This document shows positions 16,775 through 23,878 of a stretch of DNA of 48,183 bases, in pieces. Where the stretch lies: positions 1 through 48,183 of the forward strand of contig DHNW01000005.1 in assembly GCA_002407675.1 (NCBI GenBank), read 5' to 3'. Source of the stretch: Ruminococcaceae bacterium UBA5406 (GTDB taxonomy: Bacteria; Bacillota; Clostridia; Oscillospirales; Acutalibacteraceae). Made by a program: the position numbers and the translations under genes. Each line of letters opens with the position of its first letter. Positions within the stretch are counted from its first letter, which is position 1. The notes under the pieces are model-generated. The model was not told where the DNA came from and ran no database searches. It saw nothing but the letters and a program-made list of their open reading frames with translations.

Positions 16775-17848
16775 TTATTTTTGGGCGCCGGCTTCTTCTT
16801 CGCCAAAAAAGCCGCTCTGCGGCTTGATGTCAATCTTCCACCCCGTAAGCCTTGCGGCCAGGCGGGCGTTCTGGCCCTTGTTGCCAATAGCAAGAGAAAG
16901 CTGGTCATCCGGGACACTGACCCGGCAGGCGTGCGAACCGTCTTCTGCGGGGACAACTTCCACAACGCTGGCGGGCGAAAGGGCCGAGGCAATAAATTTC
17001 ACCGGGTCGTCACTGTACTGCACAATATCTATTTTTTCACCGTCCAATTCGTCAACAATGCGGTTTACCCGCATCCCTTTCGCGCCGATGCACGCACCCA
17101 CCGCGTCAACGTCGGCGTTGTGGCTCATAACCGCGATCTTCGTGCGGGAACCGGCCTCGCGAGATATCGCCTTAATCTCAACCGTGCCGTCATAAATTTC
17201 AGGGACTTCTTCTTCAAACAGCCGCCGCACCAGATCCGGGTGGACACGGCTGATGATGGCACGGGGGCCTTTTTCGGTTTCACGCACATCAGCGACGTAA
17301 ACTTTAATATGATCGCCGACGCGCAGCGTCTCACCGGGAACCTGCTCTGACCGGGGAAGCACGGCTTCAGCCTTGCCGATTACCAGTGTGGCCGCACCGG
17401 AACGCGGGTCGATCTGGTCGACAACAGCGCTGACAAGCTCCTGATGCTTGCTTTCAAATTCCTGCAGCATACGGCTGCGCTCGCCGTCCCGGATACCCTG
17501 GCGGATAATATTTCGGGCCGTCATGGCGGATATACGCCCAAACTGCTTGGTATCCATCGGCACAGCCACGGTATCACCCACCGAAACGGCCGGGTCGATC
17601 TCCCGGGCTTTGTCGAGAAGGATTTCCTTGCCCTTGTCGGTTATGTCCTCAACGACGGTCTTGTTCAGGAAAACCTCGAACACGCCTTTGGCCTGATCGA
17701 CATTTACCACACAGTCCTCGTTGCCGTAGCTGTTCTTGCACGCCGTGACAATCGCCTTTTTTATGCGGTCAATCATAAAATCGGCGGAAATCCCGCGCTC
17801 CTTATCCAGCATATCCAGCGCTTCAAAAATCTCGCTGTTCCCACTCAT
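16775..17848 (-). CDS. nusA: Transcription termination/antitermination factor NusA
   Basis: RNA-polymerase-bound factor in pausing, termination and antitermination. It has 357 residues: NusA N-terminal domain, S1 domain (about 135-200), and two KH domains containing VGACIGAKGMRVNRIVDEL and LAIGNKGQNARLAARLTGW. It lacks the C-terminal acidic repeats of the proteobacterial form, as is normal in Firmicutes. Its start overlaps the rimP stop. Confidence 0.96.
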   Translation of the reverse strand: MSGNSEIFEALDMLDKERGISADFMIDRIKKAIVTACKNSYGNEDCVVNVDQAKGVFEVFLNKTVVEDITDKGKEILLDKAREIDPAVSVGDTVAVPMDTKQFGRISAMTARNIIRQGIRDGERSRMLQEFESKHQELVSAVVDQIDPRSGAATLVIGKAEAVLPRSEQVPGETLRVGDHIKVYVADVRETEKGPRAIISRVHPDLVRRLFEEEVPEIYDGTVEIKAISREAGSRTKIAVMSHNADVDAVGACIGAKGMRVNRIVDELDGEKIDIVQYSDDPVKFIASALSPASVVEVVPAEDGSHACRVSVPDDQLSLAIGNKGQNARLAARLTGWKIDIKPQSGFFGEEEAGAQK

Positions 17849-18345
17849 GGTTTCTCATTCTCCTCCAAAAAATCATCTTCCCGCAAGCGCACAGACGCAA
17901 TGTCCTTCCGGGACAGGTCCACGGTATTCCCGGATCCGCAGTCAAGGGTGATCCCGCTGCCCGAATATCCGGCAAGCGTACCGCGCAGATCCCGCCGGCC
18001 GTCCGGCAGGGGGCGGATCATCCGGACCGTAACCGCGGATCCTCCGTACGCCTGAAAATGCTCCGCACGGGTCAGTTCCCGGTTGACACCGGGGGAAGAG
18101 ACCTCCAGACAATACGATTCAGGGATGGGATCCAGCTGGTCAAGAGGGCCGCTGACCGCACGGCTCATCTTCTCGCAGTCCTCAATGCCAACGCCGCCGG
18201 GCCGGTCGATAAAAATACGAAGGAATCGGCCGCCGCCTTCTTTAACATAACGGACGTCCCAGACCGTAAGGCCCAGTTTTTCCGCATAAGGTGCAGCTAA
18301 TTCCAGAACGGTGTCGGCAATCCCGCCTTTTCTTCTGTTTGGCAA
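17845..18345 (-). CDS. rimP: Ribosome maturation factor RimP
   Basis: Helps assemble the 30S head. It has 166 residues with the RimP pattern: LGLTVWDVRYVKEGGGRFLR, FIDRPGGVGIEDCEKMSRAV and YCLEVSSPGVNRELT. The start is a TTG behind GAGGTGAAAGGG. First gene of the nusA-infB operon; promoter at 18428-18456 and an attenuator-like hairpin in the leader. Confidence 0.94.
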   Translation of the reverse strand: MPNRRKGGIADTVLELAAPYAEKLGLTVWDVRYVKEGGGRFLRIFIDRPGGVGIEDCEKMSRAVSGPLDQLDPIPESYCLEVSSPGVNRELTRAEHFQAYGGSAVTVRMIRPLPDGRRDLRGTLAGYSGSGITLDCGSGNTVDLSRKDIASVRLREDDFLEENEKP

Positions 18346-18371
18346 ACCCTTTCACCTCTGTAATACAAACA

Positions 18372-18395
18372 AAAGAGCGGGTCGCCCCACTCTTT
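18372..18395 (-). promoter_or_regulatory. rimP leader hairpin, attenuator-like
   Basis: In the transcript, AAAGAG-T-GGG pairs with CCC-G-CTCTTT around a GCGA loop and is followed by TGTTTG. It sits ~26 nt after the predicted start and ~27 nt before the TTG. Short terminator-like rimP leaders have been described in Firmicutes; NusA, encoded next, is a plausible effector. Confidence 0.5.
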
Positions 18396-18427
18396 CATCC
18401 TGACTGAACTATAACATCAACATAGTT

Positions 18428-18456
18428 ATTTTAGCACTTTTCCGTCTAAAATGCAA
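18428..18456 (-). promoter_or_regulatory. Sigma-A promoter of the rimP-nusA-infB operon
   Basis: Minus strand TTGCAT (18456-18451), 17-nt spacer, TAAAAT (18433-18428). Confidence 0.65.
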
Positions 18457-18480
18457 GGGCATTCCAGGAAAAACTGCGGA

Positions 18481-19017
18481 TTATTCTTCCATCTGTTTCC
18501 CGAGGAAAGCCGCGGCAACCTGCGCCAGTTTTGTTTTGGTTTCATCCGGCGGATTGTTCCCGTCGCCTTCCAGCATAACCACTGCGCCCGTTACGTCACT
18601 GGAAGCAAGAATGGGACAGACAATATCAGCCGGACGGTCTACGCCTTCCACCGGCTGAATCTTATTGCCGGAAACCCCAATAAACGGGCGGCGCGACTGC
18701 ATGCATTCCTCCAGCTCAGGTGTAACCCGGCGCTCAAGGTATTCTTTGCGGGAAACGCCCGCCGCGGCAACCACGTGATCCCTGTCACAGATCAGCATGG
18801 GAACGCCGACGGTGCGGTTGAGGACTTCGGCATACTGGGAAGCAAATGTGGAAAGCTCGCCGACAGGTGAGTATTTTTTAAAAATCACGCCTCCCTGTGA
18901 ATCGGTAAAAATCTCCAGGGCGTCGCCTTCCCGGATGCGGAGAGTCCTGCGGATTTCCTTTGGTATAACAATACGACCCAGGTCGTCAATTCTTCTGACA
19001 ATTCCTGTAGCTTTCAA
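18481..19017 (-). CDS. spoVT: Stage V sporulation protein T
   Basis: Forespore regulator of the AbrB family that tunes sigma-G gene expression. Starting at TTG 19017 (AGGAGGG eight nt upstream) gives 178 residues, the length of the Bacillus protein. The N-terminal swapped-hairpin DNA-binding domain reads TGIVRRIDDLGRIVIPKEIR and RIREGDALEIF. The C-terminal GAF-like domain runs from about residue 60 on. This is the best evidence that the organism sporulates. A sigma-G-like promoter precedes it. Confidence 0.94.
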   Translation of the reverse strand: MKATGIVRRIDDLGRIVIPKEIRRTLRIREGDALEIFTDSQGGVIFKKYSPVGELSTFASQYAEVLNRTVGVPMLICDRDHVVAAAGVSRKEYLERRVTPELEECMQSRRPFIGVSGNKIQPVEGVDRPADIVCPILASSDVTGAVVMLEGDGNNPPDETKTKLAQVAAAFLGKQMEE

Positions 19018-19052
19018 ATTAATTTCCCTCCTGTGCGGTGATTTAACAGTCT

Positions 19053-19081
19053 TATTATCCGCAGGAAATGCTCGGCTATGC
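19053..19081 (-). promoter_or_regulatory. Sigma-G-like promoter for spoVT
   Basis: Minus strand GCATA (19081-19077), 17-nt spacer, GATAATA (19059-19053), resembling the forespore pattern of an ATA-type -35 and an ATnnTA -10. There is no good sigma-A pair at that spot. spoVT is a known sigma-G target in Bacillus. Confidence 0.45.
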
Positions 19082-19138
19082 AGGGTTTTACAAGGTTGTT
19101 TTTGAAAAAGCACGGTGATTTTTTTAACAAAGGCAGCC

Positions 19139-19167
19139 TTGCCAACCGGTAAAAAGCAGGGTATAAT
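19139..19167 (+). promoter_or_regulatory. Sigma-A promoter for the lipoprotein gene
   Basis: TTGCCA (19139-19144), 17-nt spacer, TATAAT (19162-19167); start expected near 19174, 65 nt before the ATG. Confidence 0.65.
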
Positions 19168-19240
19168 AAAATAAATTTACCGGGCGGGAATGATTGCTTT
19201 TCTGTAGTTCCGGTCCGGCGGCACAGCCGGAGGAATTGTC

Positions 19241-19684
19241 ATGAAAAAAATGAAAGTTTCGGTTTTGGCGTTTGCTTCTGCTGCCCTGCTGCTTTTTGCG
19301 GGCTGCTCGGCCCGTACGGCCGCCACGGCGGACGAATTCCAGAAGCAGGCAAAGAAAGCAGGCTACACGGTAACGGAAGAAACAGCGTCTGACTCCAGCA
19401 TTACTAAAGCTCTTTCTGCCGCAAAGAGTGATTCCGGCACTACGTTTGAATTTATAACATTCGACTCGGATCAAAGCGCCCAGAGCGACTATATTTCCCG
19501 CAAAGAAGAGCTCTCCAGCTCCGGGAAAACCGTGATCGACTCCGATAATTACAACAAATACACGCTGACAAACGGCGAACTGTATTATGTCCTGGTGCGG
19601 CTGGGAGATACGGTTCTGGACTGCCAGACAACCACAAGCTCCCAAAAAGAAGCGGAAAATTTCATCAGCAGCCTAAAGTACTGA
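19241..19684 (+). CDS. Small predicted lipoprotein, unknown function
   Basis: 147 residues. A lipoprotein signal peptide MKKMKVSVLAFASAALLLFA ends in the lipobox LFAGC with the acylated cysteine at about residue 22. The mature part is short, acidic and rich in Ser/Thr/Asp, with a helix then alternating strands (GTTFEFITFDSDQ, LYYVLVRLGDTVLDC). No catalytic motif. Monocistronic between its own promoter and the terminator at 19713. Likely tethered to the outer face of the membrane. Confidence 0.8.
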   Translation: MKKMKVSVLAFASAALLLFAGCSARTAATADEFQKQAKKAGYTVTEETASDSSITKALSAAKSDSGTTFEFITFDSDQSAQSDYISRKEELSSSGKTVIDSDNYNKYTLTNGELYYVLVRLGDTVLDCQTTTSSQKEAENFISSLKY

Positions 19685-19712
19685 CGCCATTTTCCCTTTT
19701 CCGCGCAAAAAG

Positions 19713-19763
19713 CCGGAGCAGCCAATCCCCTTCTTTGAGGGATAGCTGCTTCGGTGTTTTTTT
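19713..19763. terminator. Bidirectional terminator
   Basis: CCGGAGCAGC pairs with GCTGCTTCGG around an inner CCC/GGG hairpin. T runs follow on both strands (TTTTTTTG on plus, CTTTTTG on minus), ending the lipoprotein gene and the convergent operon. Confidence 0.8.
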
Positions 19764-19771
19764 GATCTTTT

Positions 19772-20155
19772 TTATCCCCGTTCGGAGGCCTGACGCGAAG
19801 ACACCGCGCGGGAAGAAATTTTACGGATCATTTTCGCGCCGTTTTTCCGCACATACTCGTGCAATTTTTGAATCCATCCATAATCATAGGTTTGATTGGC
19901 GGCTTCGCTCCGGTACCGGTTCAGTACGACACCGTAATCATCCGGCATCATCAGCCGGGTAAAATCAAAAACGGCGTTGTCATTATCTTCATAAATACGG
20001 TAACCGGAAAGCTGCTTTTCCGTCAGCGGCAGCCCCCTCACCTGAACGGCGCCGTCGGCAAGATCCGATTTCCGGAACGCCTGCCAGTACGCAACCGGAA
20101 TATCTCGGGTGACAAGATCCATATCCGCTGCGGCGGCAGAGAAAATCTTTTTCAC
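19772..20155 (-). CDS. Unknown 127-aa protein after the Nudix gene
   Basis: GTG start behind AAGGGGGA. Soluble protein rich in aromatic and charged residues (DIPVAYWQAF, SGYRIYEDNDNAVFDFT, YDYGWIQKLHEYVRKNG) with a basic, Ser/Arg-rich tail. No signal peptide, membrane segment or known motif. It is 62 bp after the Nudix gene and before the shared terminator, so it is probably the last gene of the rpe/Rnf-like operon. Function unknown. Confidence 0.6.
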   Translation of the reverse strand: MKKIFSAAAADMDLVTRDIPVAYWQAFRKSDLADGAVQVRGLPLTEKQLSGYRIYEDNDNAVFDFTRLMMPDDYGVVLNRYRSEAANQTYDYGWIQKLHEYVRKNGAKMIRKISSRAVSSRQASERG

Positions 20156-20217
20156 AGGGCGTATCCCCCTTCAACCGCTCTTTATTTATTCAGGCATGTA
20201 GGCCGAACACGGCGGAC

Positions 20218-20640
20218 TTATGGCCTGGGAATCGCCTGAACGGCTCTTTCCAGCAGTTTCGGCTGGATCAGCGGATAGGTAAGATTTTCCGGAGGAGCGG
20301 CAAAAAAGTCGATGCGCTCCATTTCAAAATCCGGCAGCGCAAAAAAGTCTTGAATCTCTGAAAAATACAGCATTCCATACGTCTTTTCGCCGGAATCCTC
20401 TGCCACCGAATACGGACACACAGGCACAAGGCGGAACCGCGCGGCCCCGGTTTCCTCATACAGTTCCCGCCGGGCGGTAGCCTCAATATTCTCTCCGCGC
20501 TCACGGTGTCCGCCCGGGATTTCATAAGTATTCCGTTTTTTATGCTTGCAGAAAACCCATTTTCCGTGGAATCGGGAAGCGATAACGGCAAACTTCAGCA
20601 GATCGTCGTCCACTTTATTGTAAAACAGGACTTCCGTCAT
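20218..20640 (-). CDS. Nudix hydrolase
   Basis: 140 residues. A full Nudix box, G-x5-E-x7-REx-x-EE-x-G, is seen as GGHRERGEN...ARRELYEETGA around residues 45-65, so it hydrolyses a nucleoside diphosphate linked to some other group; the substrate is not predictable. Start at ATG 20640 (MTEVLFYNK) with AAGGGGGAG upstream; the frame is open further but without a ribosome site. Only 13 bp after the RnfA-like gene. Confidence 0.88.
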   Translation of the reverse strand: MTEVLFYNKVDDDLLKFAVIASRFHGKWVFCKHKKRNTYEIPGGHRERGENIEATARRELYEETGAARFRLVPVCPYSVAEDSGEKTYGMLYFSEIQDFFALPDFEMERIDFFAAPPENLTYPLIQPKLLERAVQAIPRP

Positions 20641-20653
20641 AAAACACTCCCCC

Positions 20654-21244
20654 TTAAAAAACTTTTCCGCCGGTGAAACCGGCAAACGCCATAGACAGAA
20701 TTCCGACATAAACCAGAACACCGGGCAGACCGGAAAATGCCCTGGGTGCGTCCGGATTGGTACAGATTTTCATGGCGTGGGACAAGATAAGCACCGCCAG
20801 CCAAAACGCCGCACCCGTGCCCAGCGCATAGCCCAGAGCCTGAAGCGCGTGAAACCCGAACATCTGCTGAACATAAGGGATAGCCAGGACAACGGTGTTT
20901 GCTGCCGCCTGCTCCAGAATACGGCCGTGGTCCCGGAGAAATGAGGGCGCAAAAACGCGGAGCAGCCCTGCCGCCAGCAGATATTCGAGCCCGGCAGCGG
21001 CAGTCAGCACGGCTGGGCGGAGAATCCATTCCTCGCCCAGCAGCGAAAGGTAGGGTTCAAGTGCCAGACCCGTCAGGGCCGAAACAAGAGAAAACAGGGT
21101 AACCAGCAGAGCGTACAGCCCCGCAGTAGAAGGTTTGCGCGCGGCGCGGAGCGCCCGGCTGAATCCAGCCCCGCCCGCAAACAACAGGTTTTCTGCCGTA
21201 ACGGCAAGCAGGGCGGTCAGGATCAGCTGTGAAAATGCCGGCAT
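20654..21244 (-). CDS. RnfA/NqrE-like membrane protein lacking the Fe-S cysteines
   Basis: 196 residues, six hydrophobic segments in the RnfA arrangement. The usual GICPF motif in the first half aligns with AGGAGFS (about residues 23-29), and the second-half TTNCAVLG motif aligns with AAANTVVL (about 113-120). Both cysteines that would hold the shared intramembrane [2Fe-2S] are therefore absent; the only Cys (161) is elsewhere. The call rests on topology, the N-A-N remnant and the position beside E-, D- and C-like genes. Last of the four Rnf-like genes, 3 bp after the E-like gene. Confidence 0.72.
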   Translation of the reverse strand: MPAFSQLILTALLAVTAENLLFAGGAGFSRALRAARKPSTAGLYALLVTLFSLVSALTGLALEPYLSLLGEEWILRPAVLTAAAGLEYLLAAGLLRVFAPSFLRDHGRILEQAAANTVVLAIPYVQQMFGFHALQALGYALGTGAAFWLAVLILSHAMKICTNPDAPRAFSGLPGVLVYVGILSMAFAGFTGGKVF

Positions 21245-21247
21245 TCG

Positions 21248-21874
21248 TCATTCCACCTCCGCATAGCGGCGCTCCCGCTGAATGTTGACCTGCCGCATCA
21301 GCGCAGCCAAAAAGCCAAGCAGAAGGAAACCGGCGAACGGGGCATCCAACCCTTCGCCAATCCCAGAAACTCCTGTTCCCCACAGGCCGCCGGTCAGCCA
21401 ATACTCCCGCAGGGCAGAGACCAGGCATATCACGCCTGCAAACCCCACGGAGCAGCCGGCAGCGTCGGCTGCCGCCGCCAGCAGGATATGCTCCGGGGCA
21501 TATTCGGAAGCACGGGCATATACAATAGAATTGCACGCCATCAGCGCGGCCGCCATGCCGAGATCTGCCAAAGAGCCTGGGAACAGCCATTCCACAGCAC
21601 GGGCGGCAGGCAGATAAAACACTGCCGACAGCAGAAGAACGGCGGCAGGTCTTGCCCACCGGGGCAGCAGCATCCCGGCAAGGCACAGCAAAAGCTGGGT
21701 GGGCAAGGCAATGATCAGAAAAAGAAGCGAAAGCGCAGTGGCATTTCTCATGCCGCATCCTGCTGCCACAACGGGATACAGCCCAAGGGCACCAGCCAGA
21801 ACGGGGTTGCGGAACAGCATTCCATTCCAGAAAATAGTTCCGGCTTCGCGGAAATACAGGCGCCTGTCATCCAT
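21248..21874 (-). CDS. RnfE/NqrD-like membrane protein lacking canonical cysteines
   Basis: 208 residues, about six membrane segments. The N-terminal FWNGMLFRNPVLAGALGLYP matches RnfE NP...LGLCP, with Tyr33 in place of the ligand cysteine. The second repeat NSIVYARASEYA matches NCIILGRAEAFA, with Ser in place of Cys; a cysteine lies two residues earlier (C114). SALREYW resembles the conserved iREllG region. Overlaps the D-like gene by 8 bp. Confidence 0.78.
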   Translation of the reverse strand: MDDRRLYFREAGTIFWNGMLFRNPVLAGALGLYPVVAAGCGMRNATALSLLFLIIALPTQLLLCLAGMLLPRWARPAAVLLLSAVFYLPAARAVEWLFPGSLADLGMAAALMACNSIVYARASEYAPEHILLAAAADAAGCSVGFAGVICLVSALREYWLTGGLWGTGVSGIGEGLDAPFAGFLLLGFLAALMRQVNIQRERRYAEVE

Positions 21875-22838
21875 AGACGCTCCCCTCCCATCCTCTTGCC
21901 CGGCCCACCGCCGAAGAAATCAGCGGCGAAAGCGCGTTTGCGATCAGCACGGCAAAAACCGCGCCCTGCTCATAGGCTCCAAAATGCCGGAAAGCCATCA
22001 GCAGCCCTCCGGCGGCGGCTCCGTAAATACAGCGCCCGGCGGCAGTGTGCAGAGACGAAACGGGGTCCATTAAAAATACGGAGCAGAAAAACAGGGAGCC
22101 GGACAGCAGTTCATATTTGACCGAAGTCAGAGGGCTGCACGCAATGCGCGGGAACAGGGCAGCCAAAGCGGCGGCTGCCGCAAGAAAACACAGAGTTGTT
22201 TCGGCATGGGCAGCCCGCCGTACAAACAGCAAAAGCGCACAGGCCCCAATGACCAGCGCAGCTCCCGTGCCGAGGGGGCCCGCCATATCTCCCCACAGCA
22301 TATCAAACGGGAGAATATCCGGTTTGAGGCCGCTCTTCAGGTAAGCGGCCGCCGACTGAGCTGTATGGACAGAACATTCGCCCCAAACCGGCAGCCACTG
22401 CGGCTCAGCGGGATCCACATAGGAAAACATCTGTTTAGGCCAGCAGAGCGTTGCAAACGCCACCCCTGCGGCGGCGGGATTGAACGGTGTCCGGCCGAAC
22501 CCGCCGAACGGCGCCTTGGCAGCCAGCTCGGCAAAAAGGCACGCGGCGCACGGAAGCCAAAGCGGGGCATTCACCGGCATCAGCATTGTAATAACCAGCC
22601 CCGTAACAGCAAACGACCATTCGGTTACCGGAACCCCTTCCTTACGCATGAGGCCGGTCAGGAGTTCGCACACAAGACAAATAAGCACTGACAGGCCCGC
22701 CATCACCAGCGGACGCGGCCCATACCGAACCGTGGGTATCACCAGCAAGGCGCACAGGGCAAAGATCCTATCCCCCAGCATAGACATAACCGTGACATCC
22801 GTATGAAGGAACGGAGGAGAAGCATTACTCAGTTTCAT
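21867..22838 (-). CDS. RnfD/NqrB-like membrane protein lacking the FMN-threonine motif
   Basis: 323 residues, about eight to ten membrane segments. Family motifs are clear: FGGFGRTPFNPAAAG (111-125), FLMDPVSS (255-262) and YEQGAVFAVLIANALSPLI near the end. The segment that normally reads SGATPL/TSATPL, where FMN is covalently linked to threonine, reads SVHTAQSAAAYLKSG (156-170), with no matching threonine. Its start overlaps the C-like gene by 14 bp. Confidence 0.85.
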   Translation of the reverse strand: MKLSNASPPFLHTDVTVMSMLGDRIFALCALLVIPTVRYGPRPLVMAGLSVLICLVCELLTGLMRKEGVPVTEWSFAVTGLVITMLMPVNAPLWLPCAACLFAELAAKAPFGGFGRTPFNPAAAGVAFATLCWPKQMFSYVDPAEPQWLPVWGECSVHTAQSAAAYLKSGLKPDILPFDMLWGDMAGPLGTGAALVIGACALLLFVRRAAHAETTLCFLAAAAALAALFPRIACSPLTSVKYELLSGSLFFCSVFLMDPVSSLHTAAGRCIYGAAAGGLLMAFRHFGAYEQGAVFAVLIANALSPLISSAVGRARGWEGSVYG

Positions 22839-23856
22839 GAAGATCTCTTCCTTCTTTCAGTCCGGCTGCGCGCCGGACGGCGGCCATCAGGTCGATTCCG
22901 GAAGGGCAGACGGTATGGCAGGCGCCGCAGCCCACACAGTCCTCCACATGGAACAGCCGGAGGGCTTCCGGGCTGCCCCCCTCCAGTTCACGGTGCACAA
23001 GCCATGGCAGGACACCTGCCGGGCACGCCCGGGCACAGCGCCCGCAGCCAACGCAGGGATGCGCCGGCACACGCGGAGGCCTTTTCAGGGCAATAACACA
23101 GCGGGTGGCTGCCGTAACCGGCAGGGACAGATCTGTGACAGTCCGCCCCGTTACGGAAGAACCGACTGCAACCAGGCAAACTCTTTTCTCCGGTTTTCCC
23201 GCCGCAAGGACATCCCCAACGGGTGTGCCAATGCGCACACGGAAATTTCCCCAGCGGCGGACGCCGTCACCGGCCACCGTGACTACCGTCTCATTTCGGC
23301 ACTCGCCCCGCACGGCAGCTCCGAGTGCCGCGCAGGCCTGCACCCCAATCCATTCCGCTTTTTTGCCGCCGCGGCGCAGTTTCTGCATCAAGAGGGTACG
23401 CGCCGGATAGCGGTTCCCGGCGGCCACGGCAGCCGTCCCCGTGCAGCATGCGGCAAAGCGGTGGGCTTCCCTTCGCGAAGATGCCGCCACAAGCCGTTCT
23501 TTCGCTCCGCACGCCTTTGCAGCCAGCCAAAGGCCCTCCGCCACATCCTCGGCGCTTTCGCGGAGGACGGCCTCCGCACCGGACGTGTAGGGATCTTCGT
23601 CAAAGCCGCAGGCAACCAGCAGTTCGGTTTTCCGCGATGCAAAAAGGGAAAGTTTTCGTTCCAGCATCATCCCGTCAAACTCATCGGCAATGCCGGCTTC
23701 TTCAGCCGCCGAAAGGATGCGCGGGGCGGCCGCACCCTTTTTCAGGGGCTTTATTTTGGGCGGCGCGGGAAGATCCTCCGGCGAAGGGAGAGACACAATC
23801 TCATTTTTCAGCGACGCCCTTTTCTGCTGCTCCAACCGAACTCCATGCGGTATCAT
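22825..23856 (-). CDS. RnfC-like iron-sulfur protein, shortened
   Basis: 343 residues starting at ATG 23856 (MIPHGVRLEQQ); usual RnfC is about 430 or more. Two intact 4Fe-4S motifs lie in the C-terminal third: C268VGCGRCARACP and C307VGCGACHTVCP. The middle keeps an RnfC-like stretch (ACGFDEDPYTSGAEAVL, RVRIGTPVGDVL). The N-terminal GGIHPP/barrel-sandwich region and the glycine-rich GxGGAGFPT flavin/NADH motif are not seen. Starts 22 bp after the rpe stop. Confidence 0.8.
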   Translation of the reverse strand: MIPHGVRLEQQKRASLKNEIVSLPSPEDLPAPPKIKPLKKGAAAPRILSAAEEAGIADEFDGMMLERKLSLFASRKTELLVACGFDEDPYTSGAEAVLRESAEDVAEGLWLAAKACGAKERLVAASSRREAHRFAACCTGTAAVAAGNRYPARTLLMQKLRRGGKKAEWIGVQACAALGAAVRGECRNETVVTVAGDGVRRWGNFRVRIGTPVGDVLAAGKPEKRVCLVAVGSSVTGRTVTDLSLPVTAATRCVIALKRPPRVPAHPCVGCGRCARACPAGVLPWLVHRELEGGSPEALRLFHVEDCVGCGACHTVCPSGIDLMAAVRRAAGLKEGRDLHETE

Positions 23857-23878
23857 GGTTCTGCACCCTTCCGTGCGG

